DNA of 64,000 bases from Cupriavidus taiwanensis. Its GTDB lineage: Bacteria; Pseudomonadota; Gammaproteobacteria; Burkholderiales; Burkholderiaceae. How positions within the stretch are numbered: the first letter of the stretch is position 1; each line of letters starts with the position of its first letter. Shown one piece after another: positions 26,527 to 34,983 of the stretch. The notes under the pieces are model-generated. The model made no database searches. It was given only the letters and a program-made list of their open reading frames with translations, and was not told the DNA's origin. The stretch lies in assembly GCF_900250075.1 (NCBI RefSeq), contig NZ_LT977071.1, forward strand, positions 1,385,298 through 1,449,297, in the 5' to 3' direction. The position numbers were made by a program, and so were the translations under genes.

Positions 26527-28539
26527 TTGAACGCCGACCCCTTTCTCCTCGCCCCCGGCACCCGCTCTGCCGTGCCGCCGCTGGCGCCGTTCGACTGCTT
26601 TGCCGCGCCTTCGGCATCCCCCTTCTGCACCCACGACGAACCCACGCAGGACTACCTGTTCGGGCCGGCCTGGCTGCCGGACGGACGGGTACGCTTCCGG
26701 CTGTGGGCGCCCGACGCCGCCGAGCAGGGCCACGCGGTACGCGTGGAGATTGCCGGGCTGGGACCGGTGCCGATGGCATGCGGACCCAACGGCTGGTTCG
26801 AGGCGATCGTGCCGGGCTGCGCGGGTGCGCGCTACTGGTTCCGGCTCGACGATGGCACCACCGTGCCCGACCCGGCCTCGCGCTGGCAGGCCGACGATGT
26901 CCACGGCCCCAGCATCGTGCCGGCAGGCGACGCCGCGAGCGCGTTTGCGTGGACCTGCCCGGACTGGCGCGGCCGCCCCTGGCACGAAGCCATCGTCTAT
27001 GAAATGCACGTCGGCCTGTGCGGCGGCTACGCAGGCGCCGCGCAGCAACTGCCGCGGCTGGCGGCGCTGGGCTTCACCGCGGTCGAGCTGATGCCGGTCG
27101 CCGAGTTTCCCGGCACGCGCAACTGGGGCTATGACGGCGTGCTGCCGTTTGCGCCGGAGTCCGGCTACGGCACGCCGGACGAACTGCGGGCACTGGTCGA
27201 CCGCGCCCACCAGCTCGGCATGATGGTGCTGCTGGACGTGGTCTACAACCATTTCGGGCCCGAAGGCAACTACCTGCACCGCTACGCCAGCGCCTTTTTC
27301 CGCACGGATCGCCAGACCCCGTGGGGTCCGGCCATCGATTTCCGCCGGCCGCAGGTGCGGCGCTTCTTCACCGAGAACGCGCGCTACTGGCTCGAGCAGT
27401 TCCGCTTCGACGGCCTGCGCCTGGACGCCGTGCATGCCATCGAGGACGAAGGCTGGCTGGCTGCGCTGCCGGGCGAACTGCGCACCGCGCTGGCCGATGG
27501 CGACGGCCCGCGCCGCCATGTCCACCTGGTGCTGGAGAACGACGACAACGACGCCGCGCTGCTGGCCGCGGGCTACGACGCGCAGTGGAACGACGACGCG
27601 CACCACGCGCTGCACGTGCTGCTGACCGGCGAGGACGATGGCTACTACCGCGACTACAGCGCGGCGCCGGATGCGGGCGATGGCGGCAGTGGCGGCAATG
27701 GCGACAGCGCCGCCGCCGGGCGCGGCGTGCCTGCGCTGCGCCACCTCGCGCGCGTGCTGGGCGAAGGCTTTGCCTACCAGGGCGAACGCTCGGCGTTCCG
27801 CTCGGCCGCGCTGCCCGCGGCGGCGGATGGCGTGCGGCGCGGCCAGCCCAGCGCGCACCTGCCGCCCACGGCCTTCGTCTGCTTCCTGCAGAACCATGAC
27901 CAGACCGGCAACCGCGCCCTTGGCGAACGGCTGGCGCAACTGGCCGACCGCGAGGCACTGCGCGCGGCGATCGCCCTGCAGCTACTGTGTCCGCAGGTGC
28001 CGCTGGTGTTCATGGGCGAGGAAACCGGCAGCGCGCAGCCGTTTCTGTATTTCACCAGCCATCCGCCCGAGCTGGCCCGGGCCGTGCGCGACGGACGCCG
28101 GCGCGAGTTCGCCGCGACCGCCGCGTTCCGCGACGACGCCCGCGCGGCGGCCATCCCCGACCCCAACGACCCGGCCACGTTCGAAGCCTCGCGCCCGCGC
28201 TTCGACGATGACGGCGACTGGACGCCTTACTACCGCGAACTGCTCGCCGTGCGGCGGCGCGAACTGCTGCACCGGCTGGCCGGCTGCCAGAGCGCCGGCG
28301 TCGACGTGCTGGGGCCGGCGGCGCTGTGCGCGCGCTGGCGGCTGATGGACGGCGTCGAACTCAGCCTGTGGCTCAACCTGGGCAACGAAGCCGTGCCGTG
28401 CACGCGGCCGTGCCACGACCGCAGCACCGCGCTGCATGAAAGCAGCGCCGGCGCGGCCGCGGCCTTGTCGGCCGGGCTGCTGCCGCAGCGCGCATGCGTG
28501 GCCACCGTGTGCGAGCCCGCCGCGGCCCGCGCGCGATGA
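26527..28539 (+). CDS. treZ: TreZ: malto-oligosyltrehalose trehalohydrolase
   Basis: A 670-residue GH13_10 enzyme that cuts trehalose from maltooligosyl-trehalose made by TreY. A CBM48-like N-terminal module (YLFGPAWLPDGRVRFRLWAP) precedes the barrel. Nucleophile Asp300 is in FDGLRLDAVHAI, acid/base Glu337 in HLVLENDDND, and third Asp458 in FLQNHDQTGNRALGERL. The likely start is TTG at 26527, 6-8 nt after AGGAG; an ATG further upstream would add non-conserved sequence that covers the hairpin at 26411. A Gly/Asp/Ser-rich linker near residues 380-400 is an insertion relative to short homologues. The stop overlaps the treY start by ATGA. Confidence 0.92.
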   Translation: MNADPFLLAPGTRSAVPPLAPFDCFAAPSASPFCTHDEPTQDYLFGPAWLPDGRVRFRLWAPDAAEQGHAVRVEIAGLGPVPMACGPNGWFEAIVPGCAGARYWFRLDDGTTVPDPASRWQADDVHGPSIVPAGDAASAFAWTCPDWRGRPWHEAIVYEMHVGLCGGYAGAAQQLPRLAALGFTAVELMPVAEFPGTRNWGYDGVLPFAPESGYGTPDELRALVDRAHQLGMMVLLDVVYNHFGPEGNYLHRYASAFFRTDRQTPWGPAIDFRRPQVRRFFTENARYWLEQFRFDGLRLDAVHAIEDEGWLAALPGELRTALADGDGPRRHVHLVLENDDNDAALLAAGYDAQWNDDAHHALHVLLTGEDDGYYRDYSAAPDAGDGGSGGNGDSAAAGRGVPALRHLARVLGEGFAYQGERSAFRSAALPAAADGVRRGQPSAHLPPTAFVCFLQNHDQTGNRALGERLAQLADREALRAAIALQLLCPQVPLVFMGEETGSAQPFLYFTSHPPELARAVRDGRRREFAATAAFRDDARAAAIPDPNDPATFEASRPRFDDDGDWTPYYRELLAVRRRELLHRLAGCQSAGVDVLGPAALCARWRLMDGVELSLWLNLGNEAVPCTRPCHDRSTALHESSAGAAAALSAGLLPQRACVATVCEPAAARAR

Positions 28540-31205
28540 TGCCTGACGGCGCGCCGCAAGCGCTGCCACGCGCAACCGCCCGGCTGCAGCTGCACCCGGG
28601 CTTCACCTTTGCCGATGCCGCCGCCGTGGTCGGCTACTACGCCGCGCTGGGCGTCAGCCATCTTTACCTGTCGCCCATATGCGGGGCGCGGCCCGGCTCC
28701 ACCCATGGCTATGACGTCACCGATTTCACCGCGGTGCGCGACGAGCTGGGCGGCGAGCCCGGCCTGAAAGCGCTGGCCGCGCGCGCCCGCGACGCCGGCC
28801 TCGGCCTGATCGTCGACATCGTGCCCAACCACATGGCGGCCGACCCGACCCACAACGGCTGGTGGCGCGACGTGCTGGCGCATGGCCGCGGCAGCCCTTG
28901 CGCGGCCAGCTTCGACATCGACTGGACCCCGCGCGACCCGGCGCTGCACGGCAAGGTGCTGCTGCCGATGCTGGGGCAGTCGTACTGGGACACCGTGGTG
29001 GCCGGCGAACTGCAGTGGGTTCCGGCCAGCGACGATGCCCCCGCCCATCTGCGCTATTTCGACCACACCCTGCCGCTGGCGCCAGGCAGCGTCGACGCCG
29101 AAGCCGAGCGCGACGGCCCGGCCTGGTACGACGCCACGCATGCCGAGGGCCGCAGCCGGCTCCATGCCCTGCTGGAACGCCAGCACTACAGGCTGGCCTG
29201 GTGGCGCACCGCGGCCGCCGCGCAGAACTGGCGCCGCTTCTTCGAGATCAGCGACCTGGTCGGCGTGCGCGAGGAAGACGAGCGGGTGTTCGACGCGGTC
29301 CATGCGCTGGTGCTGCGCCTGCTGCGCGAAGGCTGGATCGACGGCGTGCGCGTCGACCACGTCGACGGCCTGGCCGATCCCGCCGGCTATTGCCGCAGGC
29401 TGCGCGCCGCACTGGACCGCCATGCCGCCGCGCGCCCGCCCGCGCTGCGGCTGGAGCGTCCGTGGCTGGTGGTCGAGAAGATCCTTGGCCCGCGCGAGCG
29501 CCTGGCGCCGGACTGGCAGGTGCATGGCACCACCGGCTATGACTTCATGGATGAAGTGGCCGCGGTGCTGCATGACGGCGACGGCGAAGCCCCGCTGGAC
29601 GCGCTGTGGGCGAGGGTCAGCGGCGATGCGCGCGGCTTTCCCGAGCATGTCGAGGCCGCGCGGCGCCAGGTGCTGGAGCGGCACCTGGTGACGGAGTTCG
29701 AAGGCGCCGCCGCGTGCCTGCGCGACTGCGCCGAGCAGGAGCCCGGCACGCGCGACCTGACCCGGGCGGCGCTGCGGCGCGCGCTGGCCGCGCTGATGGC
29801 GGCGGTACCGGTGTATCGCAGCTACTTCGATGCGCGTCCGGCCGAACGCGACGCGGCCGCGGCGCTTGCCGATGACGCCATGCTCGAACAAGCCATGCGC
29901 GCCGCGCGCGCCGGCCTGGCGCCCGACGAAGCGGTGGCGCTGGCCTTTATCGGCGGCTGCCTGCGCACCGCCGCGCCGGCCGACAGCGAAACCGGCGCGC
30001 TGCGCCGCCGGCTGCAGCAGTTGATGCCGGCGCTGGCGGCCAAGGCCGGCGAGGACACCGCGTTCTACCGCTACGGCCGGCTGCTGTCGCGCAACGAAGT
30101 CGGCAGCGATCCGGCCCGGCTGGCGATGCCGCCGGCGCAATTCCACGCCCGCATGGCGGCGCGGCGGCTGGCCTGCCCCTACGCCATGCTCGCCACCGCG
30201 ACCCACGACCACAAGCGCGGCGAAGACGCGCGCATGCGCCTGGCAGTGCTGAGCGAGGTTCCGGGCGCGTGGGCCGATGCCGTGGCCGCGTGGGAGGCCG
30301 CGTCGGCACCGCTGCTGGCGACCTTGCCGCAAGCGCCCGACCCCGGCGACCGGCTGATGCTGTACCAGACCCTGGTCGGCGCCTGGCCGATGGCAGACCT
30401 GAACCTTGCCGACGACGCCGACGCCGCGCAGCCCTTGCTGGAGCGCGTGGGCGCGTGGCAGCGCAAGGCCATCCGCGAAGCCAAGCGCCATGGCAACTGG
30501 ACCTGCCCCGACACCGATTACGAAGCCGCATGCGAGGCCTTCCTGCACGGCCTCTGCGCACCCGGTCCAGCGGGCGGAGCCGGCAGTGTGCTGGCGCAGA
30601 TCGGCCAGTTCGCGCAGCGCATTGCCGCGGCCGGGGCTCTGAACAGCCTGGCGCAGGTGCTGGTGCAACTGACCGCGCCCGGCATTCCCGACCGCTACCA
30701 GGGCTGCGAAGGCTGGGACCTGAGCCTGGTCGATCCCGACAACCGGCGCCCGCCCGACTACGCCCGGCTGCAGGCACGGCTGGGTTGCAGCGCGGGCTGG
30801 GCCCACTGGCTGGCGCACTGGCGCGACGGCCGCATCAAGCAGCAACTGGTGCGCCAGGTGCTGGCGGTGCGCCGCACGCATGCGGCGCTGTTCGCCGATG
30901 GTCAATACAGCATGCTGGCCGCGCAGGGGGCGCTGGTGCCGCAGGTGCTGGCGTTTGCGCGCAGCGCCGACGGGCGCCAGGCCATCACCGTGGTCACCCG
31001 GCTTGCCGCCGCGCGCGTCGACCCCGCCCTGCCGCGCATTCCGCAAGCGGCCTGGGGCGATACCACGCTCAACGTCGGCGCGCCGCAACCGAGCCGCTGG
31101 ACCGATGCGCTGACCGGCCATGTCATCGACGCACCGCTGGGTCGCCTGCGGCTGCGCGAAGTGCTGGGCGGCCTGCCGGTCGCGCTGCTGCTGCGCGAGC
31201 CCTGA
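28536..31205 (+). CDS. treY: TreY: malto-oligosyltrehalose synthase
   Basis: An 889-residue GH13_26 enzyme that converts the reducing-end alpha-1,4 bond of malto-oligosaccharides to an alpha,alpha-1,1 bond. Motifs: SHLYLSPICGARPGSTHGYD, IVDIVPNHMAADP, nucleophile Asp274 in GVRVDHVDGLADP, acid/base Glu314 in WLVVEKILGPRE, third Asp558 in ATATHDHKRGEDAR. The last region ends in GIPDRYQGCEGWDLSLVDPDNR, typical of the family. The ATG overlaps the treZ stop, so TreY and TreZ are coupled, fitting their sequential action. Trehalose from this pair can serve as osmolyte or be returned to glucan through TreS::Mak and GlgE. It ends 10 nt before a convergent gene. Confidence 0.95.
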   Translation: MMPDGAPQALPRATARLQLHPGFTFADAAAVVGYYAALGVSHLYLSPICGARPGSTHGYDVTDFTAVRDELGGEPGLKALAARARDAGLGLIVDIVPNHMAADPTHNGWWRDVLAHGRGSPCAASFDIDWTPRDPALHGKVLLPMLGQSYWDTVVAGELQWVPASDDAPAHLRYFDHTLPLAPGSVDAEAERDGPAWYDATHAEGRSRLHALLERQHYRLAWWRTAAAAQNWRRFFEISDLVGVREEDERVFDAVHALVLRLLREGWIDGVRVDHVDGLADPAGYCRRLRAALDRHAAARPPALRLERPWLVVEKILGPRERLAPDWQVHGTTGYDFMDEVAAVLHDGDGEAPLDALWARVSGDARGFPEHVEAARRQVLERHLVTEFEGAAACLRDCAEQEPGTRDLTRAALRRALAALMAAVPVYRSYFDARPAERDAAAALADDAMLEQAMRAARAGLAPDEAVALAFIGGCLRTAAPADSETGALRRRLQQLMPALAAKAGEDTAFYRYGRLLSRNEVGSDPARLAMPPAQFHARMAARRLACPYAMLATATHDHKRGEDARMRLAVLSEVPGAWADAVAAWEAASAPLLATLPQAPDPGDRLMLYQTLVGAWPMADLNLADDADAAQPLLERVGAWQRKAIREAKRHGNWTCPDTDYEAACEAFLHGLCAPGPAGGAGSVLAQIGQFAQRIAAAGALNSLAQVLVQLTAPGIPDRYQGCEGWDLSLVDPDNRRPPDYARLQARLGCSAGWAHWLAHWRDGRIKQQLVRQVLAVRRTHAALFADGQYSMLAAQGALVPQVLAFARSADGRQAITVVTRLAAARVDPALPRIPQAAWGDTTLNVGAPQPSRWTDALTGHVIDAPLGRLRLREVLGGLPVALLLREP

Positions 31206-31215
31206 TGCGCCACGC

Positions 31216-31782
31216 TCAGGAGTGCGGCGGCGCCGTCGACTGCCATACGACCGGCGCGAACGGCCCGCGCGAGGCCTGGGTCGGCGAGGCGCTGCGTTCC
31301 TGCGGCAGGTAGGGCCGGATCACCACGGCCACGTAGTCGTCTTCCTTGGGCGTTACCACGATGTACGCGAGCCCCGACATCACCAGGCCGACCTCGCCGA
31401 GTTCGGTGGCAATGCGCGCCACGATAAAGCGCTGCAGCAGCATCGGGTTGACGCTGTCGTCGATGGCAAGCGCGGCGGTGCAGATGGTCAGGAAGCAGCG
31501 TTCGACCTCGCGGCACACCACCACCACTTCATCGATGGCGTAGCCGGCGCGGCTGGCGCGCACCAGCACCGACACCCCCGCGCTGGGCGCGGCCCGGTGC
31601 CATCCGGGCTTGACCTTGAAGCTGGGCAGGGCCAGGCCGGAACCGGTGTCCTGCGCGACGGTGTTGAAACGCTGGGCGAAGTCCGAAGGCGTGATCGCAA
31701 GCAGCTGGCGCTCGACCGGTGCCGACGACACCGACACCGACGAGGCCAGGACCACGGTGGACAGAATGCTGGCTAGGTTCAT
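31216..31782 (-). CDS. Exported protein of unknown function
   Basis: A 188-residue protein with an N-terminal signal-like segment MNLASILSTVVLASSVSVSS. The start is supported by GAGGAAGCC upstream; an in-frame upstream ATG at 31920 has too short a Shine-Dalgarno spacing. The mature part contains amphipathic strands (VSVLVRASRAGYAIDEVVVV), a Cys pair within CREVERCFLTIC and the segment YIVVTPKEDDYVAVVIRPYLP. I do not recognise the family. It is convergent with treY. Motif copy D lies about 280 nt upstream on the same strand. The two or three closely spaced Cys could form a disulfide in the periplasm, which is inference. Confidence 0.6.
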   Translation of the reverse strand: MNLASILSTVVLASSVSVSSAPVERQLLAITPSDFAQRFNTVAQDTGSGLALPSFKVKPGWHRAAPSAGVSVLVRASRAGYAIDEVVVVCREVERCFLTICTAALAIDDSVNPMLLQRFIVARIATELGEVGLVMSGLAYIVVTPKEDDYVAVVIRPYLPQERSASPTQASRGPFAPVVWQSTAPPHS

Positions 31783-32251
31783 GGCTTCCTCGCAACGGCT
31801 ATACGCTCCCCCGCGCTGTCGGGCCCGGCAGCACACGGCCGCAAGCTGCGCCGCGGCGGGAAGGCCGGCGTTGCGGGTGCTCGCCGGCACTTGCCGCACG
31901 CCAGTTGTTGCCAGCATTTCCTCCACTATAGACAGGACCGCACGCCAGCACAGCACGGAACGCAAGCGGCACGCCAGGCGCTGTGCCGCCGCCCATCGCA
32001 GCGCCGCCTGCGCACTGCGGCGCGTCGGCCACGCGCGCCATGCAGTTTCTGCAGCGCCTGTAAAAACTACGGCGCATGCGGCACCGCGCCGCGCCGGCGA
32101 CGGCGCCGCATCGCGCACAGTCCGCGCCGTGGCGCAGCATCGGCCGGGTGGTGGCAATGCCTGCGCCCGCGACCATGCGGGAACGGAGCTTGCAGGCAAA
32201 GTGCAGGTGCGGGCTGAACCGCAGGCCCGCCAGCATGTACAGGAGGGCTCT
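31783..32251. other. 469-nt divergent spacer
   Basis: This spacer separates the minus-strand exported-protein gene from the plus-strand BON gene. It holds motif copy D at 32058-32070 on the minus strand, a TATAGT hexamer on the minus strand near 31924-31929 and the strong ribosome-binding site AGGAGGG at its right end. No additional gene is convincing. It probably contains promoters for both flanking genes. Confidence 0.45.
32058..32070 (-). promoter_or_regulatory. Copy D of the TTTTTACA-type motif
   Basis: On the minus strand this reads GTAGTTTTTACAG and continues GCGCTGC, with CATG 16 nt after TTTACA. It points toward the exported-protein gene that starts at 31782. It is the copy closest to the apparent consensus of the four. 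Confidence 0.35.
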
Positions 32252-32623
32252 ATGACCGCACGCTACCGCATTCGCATCGCCGCGCTGGCGTTGCCGCTTG
32301 CCGTGCTGGCCATGGCGGCCTCCGCGCCGGGCATCGCAGCACCGACCGATGCACCCGCGGCGCCGTCATCCACCGGCCGCACCGCGGCGCCACGCGATAC
32401 CGCTGCCGCCAGCGACCGCGCCATCACGGCCGAGGTCCAGGCACGCCTGGCCAATGCGCGCACGCTCGACCCGGGCAAGATCCGGGTATCGACCACCGAC
32501 GGCGTGGTCAAGCTCGAAGGCACCGTGCGCGACGACAAACAGCGTACGATGGCCATGGAGCTGGCGCGTTCGGTGCGCGGCGTCAGCGCGGTTTCGGATG
32601 AACTGCGCGCCGGCACCGATTGA
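32252..32623 (+). CDS. Exported BON domain protein
   Basis: A 123-residue protein with signal peptide MTARYRIRIAALALPLAVLA ending at GIAAP, a Pro/Ala/Thr linker (about 33-50) and one BON domain: DRAITAEVQARLANARTLDP, then VSTTDGVVKLEGTVRDDKQR and MELARSVRGVSAVSDEL. This is the OsmY-like layout: a small periplasmic protein with one BON domain (OsmY itself has two). The ATG has a strong AGGAGGG ribosome-binding site. A two-gene run of small charged proteins follows on the same strand. A role in osmotic or envelope stress fits the family and the trehalose genes next door, but is inferred. Confidence 0.82.
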   Translation: MTARYRIRIAALALPLAVLAMAASAPGIAAPTDAPAAPSSTGRTAAPRDTAAASDRAITAEVQARLANARTLDPGKIRVSTTDGVVKLEGTVRDDKQRTMAMELARSVRGVSAVSDELRAGTD

Positions 32624-32672
32624 CGACCTGTCGCCTGTCCGGCAGCGCCATGCCAACCTTGATGGAGACGTG

Positions 32673-32903
32673 ATGAGCACCCATCGCCAGCCCGACCACG
32701 ACACCACCCGCCGCCGCAGCGAGCCCCGCGACCCGCACAAGGGCGGCCCGGACACCGAGCACGAGCGCGGCAAGCCGGGGCGCGACCGGCGCCACGATGT
32801 CGAGCGCGAGCACGACATTCCCGACGAGAACGGCGAGCCGCCCTCGGTCAAACGCCCCGGCGGCAAGCCCGAAGAAAGCGAGCCGCCGGTCGAGAACTAC
32901 TGA
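32673..32903 (+). CDS. Small highly charged disordered protein
   Basis: A 76-residue protein with almost no hydrophobic residues. It is rich in Arg, Glu, Asp, His, Pro and Gly, for example RKPDH-like and GKPGRDRRHDVEREHDIPDE stretches. The start follows GGAGACGTG. The composition indicates an intrinsically disordered protein, comparable in style to stress hydrophilins, but no family is recognised. It lies 49 nt after the BON gene and 39 nt before another disordered protein, so the three may be co-transcribed. Confidence 0.55.
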   Translation: MSTHRQPDHDTTRRRSEPRDPHKGGPDTEHERGKPGRDRRHDVEREHDIPDENGEPPSVKRPGGKPEESEPPVENY

Positions 32904-32942
32904 ACCCGGCGGCCACCCCTTGCACCAGCCCCAACAGGAGGC

Positions 32943-33347
32943 ATGATGAGCAAGACCGTACGTACCGGCCCCACGCGGCATGCCGGCACCCGCACCGACC
33001 GCGTGGGCAGTCCGCTAGCGAGTGCCCGGCGCGAAGGCGCGCAAGCCGCCTCGGGCCGCGGCCGTTCGCGCCAGAACACGGCCACTGGTGCGGCGCGCTC
33101 CGAAGCCGGCAATATCCCCAGCACGCTTGACCCGGACCTCGCGCAGGAAACCGACGATATCGAGAACGAGCTCGCGCAGCGCGATGAAGACGCGCACAGC
33201 CCCGAGGAAGAGGAAACGCCCGAGGAAGAGATCGCCGATGAAGTGGTGCGCGCGGCCGAGGCACTGCCGGCCGACATGCCCGTCGACAAGGCCGACCGCA
33301 CCGACGAGCGCGAAGAGAACCCGCCGCGCCCGCCGCGGGTGGATTAG
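32943..33347 (+). CDS. Disordered acidic protein
   Basis: A 134-residue protein (or 133 if the second ATG is used). The first half is basic and Ser/Thr/Arg-rich. The second half is strongly acidic, with DPDLAQETDDIENELAQRDE followed by a Glu/Pro run and VVRAAEALPADMPVDKADRT. Charge is thus split between the two ends. The start follows AGGAGG with good spacing. No family recognised; disordered or hydrophilin-like. The TAG stop lies in the first unit of a 12-bp tandem repeat (33337-33369), whose second unit repeats the last codons in frame. Confidence 0.6.
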   Translation: MMSKTVRTGPTRHAGTRTDRVGSPLASARREGAQAASGRGRSRQNTATGAARSEAGNIPSTLDPDLAQETDDIENELAQRDEDAHSPEEEETPEEEIADEVVRAAEALPADMPVDKADRTDEREENPPRPPRVD

Positions 33348-33369
33348 CGGGTGGATTAGCGGGTGGATC
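33337..33369 (+). repeat. 12-bp tandem repeat, 2.75 units
   Basis: GGGTGGATTAGC is present twice in tandem, followed by GGGTGGATC. The unit is a multiple of three and includes the TAG stop of the preceding gene, so copy-number change would leave the protein unchanged. Confidence 0.8.
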
Positions 33370-33374
33370 AAGAA

Positions 33375-33401
33375 GGCGGCTCCGGATGCTGCGGAGCCGC
33401 C
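33375..33401. terminator. Bidirectional terminator between convergent genes
   Basis: GGCGGCTCCG and CGGAGCCGCC form a perfect 10-bp stem with a 7-nt loop. On the minus strand the stem is followed by TTCTTGATC, which serves the BON gene ending at 33406. On the plus strand it follows the acidic-protein gene. Confidence 0.7.
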
Positions 33402-33405
33402 CGGG

Positions 33406-34074
33406 TCATTCGGACGCCAGGACGCCGTAGGGCCGCACCCGGATGTGGTTGATCACGTCCTGCACGCCGAATACGCGCTCGGCAATCTCTTCGATGTCGT
33501 ACTTGCTGCGGCGATCGCCGACGTGGCCCTCCAGCGTCACCAGGCCGTCCTGCACCCGCACCGTGACTTCGCTGACATCCAGCTCCTGCGCATGCGCGAG
33601 CCGGTCGCAGACTTCATCATGGATGCGGTCGTCCCCGCGGCGGTAGTTCTTCGGGCCGCCGCGGCGGTAGCCGCGGTACGCCGGCACGTCCCAGTCATCG
33701 GTGCCGTAAGGCGCGCCGGCTGGCCCGCCATACCAGTCGCGCCGGCCTTCCCAGCGCTCCGCGCCATATGGCACGCGACGGCGCGACCATTCGTCTTCAT
33801 AGCGAGCCTCGTCCCAGGGTTCGCTCGAGGGTTCGGCGGGGCGCCCCCGGCGCCATGATTCAACTTCCCGGCCCTGCCAGCCTTCCGCTTCGGCCTCAAA
33901 CGGGCGGGTGTCGTCGCGCGGCAGCCGCTCGGCGGTATTGCCATAGCGGCCCGCGGTCAGGGTGCGCTGGCGGCGGTTGCGCGCCTGCGCGGGAATGCCG
34001 CTGTAACCCTGGTCGTTGCTGCCGTACTGGTGATCGGGGCGCCTGCGCAGGTATTCATCGTCACGGTGTTTCAT
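33406..34074 (-). CDS. BON domain protein with long disordered N-terminus
   Basis: A 222-residue protein. Residues 1-145 are Arg/Gly/Tyr/Trp-rich and probably disordered (RRDWYGGPAGAPYGTDDW). The BON domain fills the C-terminus: GPKNYRRGDDRIHDEVCDRL, VRVQDGLVTLEGHVGDRR and VFGVQDVINHIRVRPYG. It aligns with the protein at 5072-5635 across the whole BON domain and the linker motif GPxNY, so the two are paralogues on either side of the glycogen block. GGAGGATTTCA precedes the ATG. Its 5' end overlaps the end of the EEP-phosphoesterase gene by 14 nt, so they are probably co-transcribed. Confidence 0.8.
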   Translation of the reverse strand: MKHRDDEYLRRRPDHQYGSNDQGYSGIPAQARNRRQRTLTAGRYGNTAERLPRDDTRPFEAEAEGWQGREVESWRRGRPAEPSSEPWDEARYEDEWSRRRVPYGAERWEGRRDWYGGPAGAPYGTDDWDVPAYRGYRRGGPKNYRRGDDRIHDEVCDRLAHAQELDVSEVTVRVQDGLVTLEGHVGDRRSKYDIEEIAERVFGVQDVINHIRVRPYGVLASE

Positions 34075-34948
34075 TGAAATCCTCCTTCGCGTGCGCAGTG
34101 GTACGCCGCGCATTCCATCCGCCTTCCGGCACCTCGAAACAGGCCACCAGCGGCAGGTGGTCCGATGCCACGCGCGCCAGCGGCGAGCGGTGGCTGGCCA
34201 CCGACACCAGGTGCGCGCGCGGCGACACCCAGATGCGATCCAGCGCAAACACCGGCAGCCGCGATGGAAAGGTCGCCGTGTGCGGAGTGTGTTCGAAATA
34301 CGCGTGCAGCCAGCGCAGCGGCCGGCCCCACAAGAACCACTCGTTGACGTCGCCCAGCAGGATGGTCGGCAACGGCGGCGCCGCGGCGACGTAGTTCAGC
34401 AACTGCTGCACCTGGTGGCGACGCTCGCCCGGGCGCAGGCCCAGATGGGTCGCGATCACGCGCAGCGGATTGGCGCAGCCGGAGGCGGTGCAGGAGACGG
34501 TGGCGTCGATGGCACCGCGCGGCTCGCAGCCCTTGACGGTCAGGTCGATCTGGTTCACTGCCTCGGGGGCGAAGCGCGTCAGCAGCGCATTGCCGTAGTC
34601 GGCGCTGCCGCGCACCCGCGTAAAGCCCGACACCACGTGCATGCCCGTGTGTCCGGCCAGGTATTCCAGCGTATGGTCGTTGCTGCTGCCCGATTCCACT
34701 TCCTGCAGCGCAACGATATCGGCGTCGAGTTCCGCCAGCACGGCTGCGATCCGATCAGGGCGATAGCGGCGATCGGTGCCGACGGCGCGGTGGATGTTGT
34801 AGCTGACCACCGTCATCTGGGCCAGGCCGGCTGCGCGCGTCGGCGGACAATGCAACGCCGCCGAAGCCCCGGCCTGCGCCGGGGTATCGCCGGGCTCACG
34901 CGCGTGGGCAGGATTTACAAGGGACGGTAAGTCCGGTTGCATTCGCAT
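34061..34948 (-). CDS. Endonuclease/exonuclease/phosphatase (EEP) family protein
   Basis: A 295-residue protein of the EEP superfamily. Metal and phosphate ligands are visible: SYNIHRAVG (Asn near 51), VALQEVES (Glu near 81), GDVNEWFLWGR (Asp and Asn near 218-220) and SDHLPLVACFEV (Asp-His near 268-269). HLGL after VIAT supplies the conserved His. Members cleave phosphodiesters in nucleic acids, inositol phosphates or lipids, and the sequence does not show which. No clear signal peptide; the first 40 residues are Pro/Ala-rich. The start may be a little downstream of 34948. It is grouped with the BON gene on the minus strand. Confidence 0.8.
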   Translation of the reverse strand: MRMQPDLPSLVNPAHAREPGDTPAQAGASAALHCPPTRAAGLAQMTVVSYNIHRAVGTDRRYRPDRIAAVLAELDADIVALQEVESGSSNDHTLEYLAGHTGMHVVSGFTRVRGSADYGNALLTRFAPEAVNQIDLTVKGCEPRGAIDATVSCTASGCANPLRVIATHLGLRPGERRHQVQQLLNYVAAAPPLPTILLGDVNEWFLWGRPLRWLHAYFEHTPHTATFPSRLPVFALDRIWVSPRAHLVSVASHRSPLARVASDHLPLVACFEVPEGGWNARRTTAHAKEDFNETP

Positions 34949-34983
34949 GGCCGGTCTCGGTGAGCGGTTGCAAGGCGCGATCC

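Noticed and set aside
31894..31929. TATAGT plus GGAGGAA-ATG near 31920 as an upstream start for the exported protein
   Set aside because: GGAGG is only 2 nt from that ATG, and starting there would bury the signal peptide. MNLASIL at 31782 fits better.
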